Assembly (NCBI GenBank): GCA_038247995.1
Contig: JBBRUG010000270.1
Coordinates: 1 to 8,581, forward strand
DNA: 8,581 nucleotides
Reading direction: 5' to 3'
Source: JBBRUG01 sp038247995
GTDB lineage: Bacteria; Chloroflexota; Chloroflexia; Chloroflexales; Chloroflexaceae
Shown here: piece after piece, positions 7,001 through 8,581 of the stretch
How positions within the stretch are numbered: position 1 is the first letter of the stretch
Layout: each line of letters begins with the position of its first letter
Notes under the pieces: model-generated
Told to the model about the DNA's origin: nothing
Database searches by the model: none
The model's input: only the letters and a program-made list of their open reading frames with translations
Made by a program: the position numbers and the translations under genes

Positions 7001-8581
7001 CAGGCCAACTACGGGGCGGAGCGCGTACTGTTGCCAGTTCAGCGGTTGAGGCCAGTCGGCATCTTCAGCAATCCAGTGGGCTAAGGCTGGGTTCAAGCTT
7101 AATGTGAGCTCTGGTTCATGTCCAAGCGTGAGCAGATCTTTACGATCAAGAAAAACTTCGGCTGTAATTGGCGCACTCGTTGATGTCCGCGGCTCGGTCA
7201 GCGGATCAGTCAGGGTAAGCGCTGTTGGCAATGGGCCAGGCCAGGGCGCTTGTTGTTTGGGGACATTGGTGCTGGCGGCAAGATCGTGGAGCGCGTCAAT
7301 TACTTCTAAAAACACCGCCCGTGGTGGCTGTTCCACCACACTCACTGCCGCCTGCTGATGTCGCCTCCAGCGCACAGGTGCCTGTTGGCGACGCCCGGGC
7401 GGCACATACAGTTCGCCGGCATAAGCGACCTGGATGAGTTCAATCTCTTCATTGCCAACCTGTAAATAACCCCGCCCAGGAATATTGTTCGGCAGATAGG
7501 CGGCTTCGGTACGCCGCAACATCTCACGGCTCTCGCCCTGGCTTTCCACCCGCAGGCAGATCCGATACTTAATATTCGAGCGCATCTGATCTGTCACCCC
7601 GCTGGGGCGTTGGGCTGCCAGCAAGAGATGCACGCCAAGTGAGCGCCCAATGCGGGTGATCTGCTCGAGTTGAACTTTCGCCTCGGCCCGTTCGGCGATC
7701 ATCTCGGCGAATTCGTCAATCACAATAAACAAAAAGGGGTACGCTTGTTTTAGATGCAGGTTACGCTTGTGATACTCTACAATCGTATTGACTTTGTGTG
7801 TCGTGTTGAGGCGTTGGCGGCGGTCGAGCTCCGCACGAATGGACGTAAACATGCGTGTTATAGCATCACCATTCAGATTGGTAACAATATCAACCACATG
7901 GGGTAACTTTTGAAATGGTTCAAATGCTCCACCGCCCTTGAAATCTACCAACACAAAATTGAGCATTTGCGGGCTGTACGTTGCCGCCATCCCAGCGATC
8001 AGTGCAATCAGCAGTTCTGACTTCCCCGAACCAGTGCTGCCTGCAACCAAACCGTGAACACCATCGCGATTAGCGGAAAAAATCAGCGTCCGCTCTTTAT
8101 TCCCGGCCATCAGGCCGATCTTGGCGCGCAGCCATGTTGCCCGCCGCTGATCCAGGCTCATCATCCAGGCTGCTTGTGCCTGCGTGGTGAGTCCCTCAAT
8201 CGTTGGCTCTGTATTCGGATCATTGCTGATCAGTTCGAGAAAAGAGACGCTCTTTGTGAGGCCACTGCCTTCGGTTTGTTGGAGGCGGAGTTGCGCAAGC
8301 GCCTGCGCGAGTTCGGTAGTCGGCTCAGGCGGCAGTTCATCGGCGGTACCCAGCAGGCGTAGGGTATTCATGCCCACTTCGGCATAACGCAGCACTGTCT
8401 GTTCACCGTGATAATCGACCTCCACCAATGCGGTACATCCGCTTGGTACCTTGCTGCGGCGCGGTACCAGAAACAGCACGGCAGCGCCAAGCGCCGCTCC
8501 TTCGGCGAGGAGGATGCCCAAGCCCGCATCAGTTGAGGCGATACTATGGAGCAGATGTTGCGGATCATCGGCGGCGGCGAG
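1055..8581 (-). CDS. eccC: EccC/EssC-type FtsK/SpoIIIE secretion ATPase with seven tandem P-loop domains (5' end beyond window)
   Basis: This is the motor and substrate-recognition ATPase of a type VII secretion system. The frame is open to the right edge: a TTG at 8519-8521 could be taken as a start, but 20 in-frame codons precede it and the family alignment seems to continue, so the true start and any N-terminal membrane helices lie outside. The visible 2508 residues contain seven Walker A motifs, all keeping the K-S/T pair: 181-188, 553-560, 874-881, 1220-1227, 1549-1556, 1891-1898 and 2187-2194. Domains 1, 3 and 5 are D1-type, with VLVD(F/Y)KGGGAF and Walker B IDE(F/Y)AEM, including the catalytic Glu (E290, E989, E1658). 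Domains 2, 4, 6 and 7 have Asp followed by Asn or Pro instead. EccC/EssC proteins usually carry three ATPase domains, about 1200-1500 residues, so this is about twice the normal size. It is followed directly by the EsaB-FHA and WXG100 genes, which support the secretion role. A chromosome-segregation FtsK is excluded by the multi-domain T7SS layout. Confidence 0.93.
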   Translation of the reverse strand, partial: LAAADDPQHLLHSIASTDAGLGILLAEGAALGAAVLFLVPRRSKVPSGCTALVEVDYHGEQTVLRYAEVGMNTLRLLGTADELPPEPTTELAQALAQLRLQQTEGSGLTKSVSFLELISNDPNTEPTIEGLTTQAQAAWMMSLDQRRATWLRAKIGLMAGNKERTLIFSANRDGVHGLVAGSTGSGKSELLIALIAGMAATYSPQMLNFVLVDFKGGGAFEPFQKLPHVVDIVTNLNGDAITRMFTSIRAELDRRQRLNTTHKVNTIVEYHKRNLHLKQAYPFLFIVIDEFAEMIAERAEAKVQLEQITRIGRSLGVHLLLAAQRPSGVTDQMRSNIKYRICLRVESQGESREMLRRTEAAYLPNNIPGRGYLQVGNEEIELIQVAYAGELYVPPGRRQQAPVRWRRHQQAAVSVVEQPPRAVFLEVIDALHDLAASTNVPKQQAPWPGPLPTALTLTDPLTEPRTSTSAPITAEVFLDRKDLLTLGHEPELTLSLNPALAHWIAEDADWPQPLNWQQYALRPVVGLVDAPAVARQYPLTVEFPHGHAVIYGGPGSGKTSCIRTLVMSLAATHAPDQIHIYVLDLGGRSLIPLNDLPHVGAVITPNDAESSYRERVEQLLRELDDLVEQRKTILGDARVDTLTAYNAQHPNTALPAVVLAIDNFTEFVETFGRSAEGSANGLERLIALARQSRPYGVHLIITASQPMQIPSQLAGFLTERFALRLADPTHYRDALGAAAVEPIDLPGRGYAQIEQSALSIQFAQVDPRDVEQLVKRQESALKRWTAERSKKLPLQIDALPKSELLRAMLARETGIDDATFRAELADRIARQWVQSREPKHAAWLTVPLGVTSGNKIRTLNLKATIDGVHGMVAGGTGAGKSELLMSLIVSLALRYDPSVLNFVLVDYKGGGAFEPFRRMPHVVDLVTNLNQAAVRRMFTAIGAEMDRRSRILNQMNAKDVVEYRGKGFHLRTDADAPGPLPHLFIIIDEYAEMISTSPEFRDELDRITRIGRSLGVNLLLAAQRPVGVSDQMRANIKLRICLRVEGVDTSREMLRRPDAALLPNGMPGRGYLQVGNEQIELIQVAYTGEAVPDQPLNERDEAPRFFEVVVRTTAEVQQRNGAALPHAPWPPALPADLCFDPADAQALGDAEQAHIARRISDGVVLAPEIAAWLHQHGAWPQATWGHTTLQPVVGLLDNPQQACQLPLKLNFNRGHVLLLGGSGTGKTSLLRMLVVSLAATHGPEALHIHLLDLGGRSFQLLKALPHVGTVIVPDDGGYEEQVNLLWRELITTLSERKNRFGETGTQSLDEYNTRFPHEPLPAIVLVIDPIAEFIEAFSPRGSDDNEDNPLEQLILLARQGKNYGLHIIITANRLNTLSSKLYSLFAERLTLRLADADEYVAVVGSSINTIDEYPGRGVTLVDRQPLLFQAAVLPPGASPEQDEKQRIMQIGAQMRHAIKQQNRRYQPALRLSALPERVLYRDVLARYFTISAEDALFAEQLTAAVAASWQAQANSPEWLHVPLGVASGNLDRNLILAAQNDGVHGMVAGGTGSGKSELLMTFIIGLALIYPPSVLNFVLVDYKGGGAFKPFEHLPHCVEIVTNLNKSAVERMFTAISAEIRRRQQLNADTRTKDIVDYRKKGLQAHQPYPHLVIIIDEYAEMVESNPDYRMQLESITRVGRAQGVHLLLASQRPKGVSDQMRANIKLRLCLKVEDADTSRELLRRPDAARLPNGRPGRGFLQGSGERIELMQVAYCGDPVTPPAQQRVQWRTLPPRPLAVEALQLFNYAVTLTQTIHANAPVRRPWPAMLPTMFSLETPLPDWNKQAERGTITLSPALADWISGETAELWPGIDWATAALRPMVGLADDPDEARQEPLRIDLSRNHLAVFGDGGSGKTTLLRTIVTSLTATHRPDELHVYIIDLAGHNFYHMEAFPHIGAILSEDEELFDERLRRLLDYLSRTVDARQQQLARADVSSIAAYNIQHPAQPLPAILVLIDNIAVLQEGYESLIEQNLIPLVRRALNVGISFVVAGNVPNNMNMRLYGLFAERLTFRQTNADRYMDIVGRGTVELDDQPGRGYMRLNGRPQLIQVAQPVGIYAEADGRPLRAEQTDLRIIGTRMQAAAAAFPEHSRPYPITTLSPEIALTEVINLPTAYPARLPIGFNGDLEPAWIDLRRSGPHFTITGPPLSGKTTALRSWIISLAERYSPEQITLVLIDPQSRLFDYRGEVSLAILPQVALAISEFDQFDQFSDWLETECAQLTQTKRPIFVMIDNFDEFSEELESDTKRAKRFARIVRRYGRDGLHVVIAAGTDSTLTDVRRRIQSSGYGLGLRTATALNSLKVMKFPAGLEGRELPLGRGYIVKAGQTTLTQIITPHLLDPTGEEEQQIATALDQWVAQIAARHPRRAINLPPEATDPKILVLQTLLQRTAQHLHSTGAPAGVAFAIQINTLDASAWEDRAVLVDLLSQTLPLLDPNLAGFAEHFEEADLIFTIEGKLPPSNESGT
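1058..1441 (-). other. unrecognised C-terminal tail of the EccC-like protein
   Basis: The last 128 residues (2381-2508) follow the D3-type domain, where EccC/EssC proteins normally end soon after. The tail starts with an acidic helix (LDPTGEEEQQ) and contains a Leu-rich helix, a strand-like GVAFAIQINTL, another Leu-rich helix and a final DLIFTIEGKL strand before a polar end. I do not recognise the fold and see no nucleotide-binding motif. Confidence 0.55.
1062..1068 (-). promoter_or_regulatory. weak ribosome binding site at a coupled gene junction
   Basis: The only purine-rich stretch before the EsaB-FHA start is AAAGTGG on the minus strand, 9 bases from the ATG and inside the last codons of the ATPase gene. 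It is a poor Shine-Dalgarno. With stop and start only two bases apart, the second gene probably depends on ribosomes finishing the first. Confidence 0.3.
1442..2101 (-). other. terminal D3-type ATPase domain of the EccC-like protein
   Basis: Residues about 2161-2380 form the seventh P-loop domain. Walker A is GPPLSGKT (2187-2194, DNA 2000-2023). It is followed by LRSWIISLAERYSPEQ and LVLIDPQSR, which resemble the third domain of EccC rather than D1 or D2. Walker B ends in D2275-N2276, so hydrolysis is unlikely. GRGY (2360-2363) closes the domain. In characterised EccC proteins the third ATPase domain binds the C-terminal signal of a WXG100 substrate. By position and type this domain is the likely cargo receptor here, which is an inference. 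Confidence 0.75.
3450..3508 (-). repeat. 59-bp similar DNA block in module 3 (pairs with 5457-5515)
   Basis: This is the partner block in module 3. It encodes the RPKGVSDQMRANIKLRLCL region and keeps the offset between modules (2007 bases here, 2025 for the 47-bp pair). Confidence 0.7.
3822..3868 (-). repeat. 47-bp near-identical DNA block in module 3 (pairs with 5847-5893)
   Basis: This is the partner of 5847-5893, with the same reading frame and the same encoded residues (44 of 47 bases identical by hand alignment). It shows that modules 2 and 3 share DNA as well as protein similarity at this motif. Confidence 0.8.
5457..5515 (-). repeat. 59-bp similar DNA block in module 2 (pairs with 3450-3508)
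   Basis: This block encodes the RPVGVSDQMRANIKLRICL region of module 2. A hand alignment with 3450-3508 gives 50 of 59 identical bases without gaps. Confidence 0.7.
5847..5893 (-). repeat. 47-bp near-identical DNA block in module 2 (pairs with 3822-3868)
   Basis: This block encodes PSVLNFVLVDYKGGGA of the D1-type domain of module 2. It differs from 3822-3868 at only 3 of 47 positions, and the matching run includes 26 identical bases. Module 1 has the same protein motif near 7925-7970 but clearly more base changes. Confidence 0.8.
6047..8131 (-). repeat. ATPase module 1 (D1-type plus D2-type domain), first of three protein repeats
   Basis: The module spans residues about 151-845. The D1-type domain has Walker A GSTGSGKS (DNA 8018-8041), LVDFKGGGAF (211-220), Walker B with D289-E290, AAQRPSGV (322-329) and the closing PGRGY. 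A linker with APWPGPLP (445-452) leads to the D2-type domain, which has Walker A GPGSGKTS (DNA 6902-6925), VLDLGGRS (582-589), a Walker B ending D662-N663 instead of Asp-Glu, and PGRGY (746-750). The first domain should hydrolyse ATP; the second probably only binds it. Confidence 0.9.
8132..8581 (-). other. N-terminal pre-ATPase region of the EccC-like protein
   Basis: Residues 1-150 precede the first ATPase domain. They include a hydrophobic stretch (about 20-38, GILLAEGAALGAAVLFLVP), a PSGC turn (45-48), a strand-rich segment beginning ALVEVDYHGE, and a helix rich in Leu and Ala around 88-100. This pattern fits the soluble domain between the membrane helices and D1 in EccC/EssC proteins. 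The hydrophobic stretch looks like a buried helix and strand rather than a transmembrane anchor. The assignment rests on pattern only. Confidence 0.6.

Noticed and set aside
1442..8131. Assembly artefact creating the tandem ATPase modules
   Set aside because: The modules differ in length (about 695, 675 and 640 residues) and in most bases outside short motif blocks, so they are diverged copies rather than a collapsed or duplicated read.
1055..8581. Chromosome-segregating FtsK/SpoIIIE DNA translocase
   Set aside because: DNA translocases have one motor domain and a gamma DNA-recognition domain. Seven tandem domains with D2/D3-type degenerate sites beside WXG100 and EsaB-like genes indicate type VII secretion.

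Overview
The window is almost entirely coding, and all of it reads on the minus strand. It holds three co-directional genes with gaps of 2 and 19 bases, and both outer genes run off the window edges. The family content is that of a type VII secretion (T7SS / ESX-like) locus. The WXG100 and FtsK/SpoIIIE subtype, the EsaB-plus-FHA fusion, and a GC content of roughly 55-60% by eye all suggest a Chloroflexota bacterium. No taxonomic marker gene is present, so that assignment is an inference.

Layout in transcription order, right to left. (1) 8581-1055 is a giant EccC/EssC-type secretion ATPase, open at its 5' end, with 2508 residues visible. It has seven tandem P-loop ATPase domains where EccC/EssC proteins normally have three. 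They form three successive repeats of a two-domain module (a canonical D1-type domain, then a D2-type domain that lacks the catalytic Glu), followed by one D3-type domain and an unrecognised tail of about 128 residues. (2) 1052-426 encodes a 208-residue fusion of an EsaB/YukD ubiquitin-like domain and a forkhead-associated (FHA) domain. (3) 406 to the left edge encodes a WXG100 protein that does not stop at about 100 residues. At least 135 residues are visible, ending in a hydrophobic LDFIPIV segment that resembles the start of pre-toxin regions in secreted polymorphic toxins.

Probable joint function: the ATPase powers T7SS export and selects WXG100 substrates. The EsaB-FHA protein is a cytosolic accessory that may supply the phosphopeptide-binding FHA function that Firmicutes EssC carries at its own N-terminus. 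The WXG100-headed protein is a candidate substrate or effector. The tight spacing and the coupled junction at 1052/1055 fit one transcript whose promoter lies beyond the right edge. No RNA gene, insertion sequence, CRISPR array, terminator or promoter was seen, and no non-coding stretch is longer than 19 bases.

The main novelty is the ATPase: an expanded (D1-D2)x3-D3 architecture in one unbroken reading frame. Residues of the ATPase are numbered from the first complete codon at the right edge (8579-8581 = residue 1).
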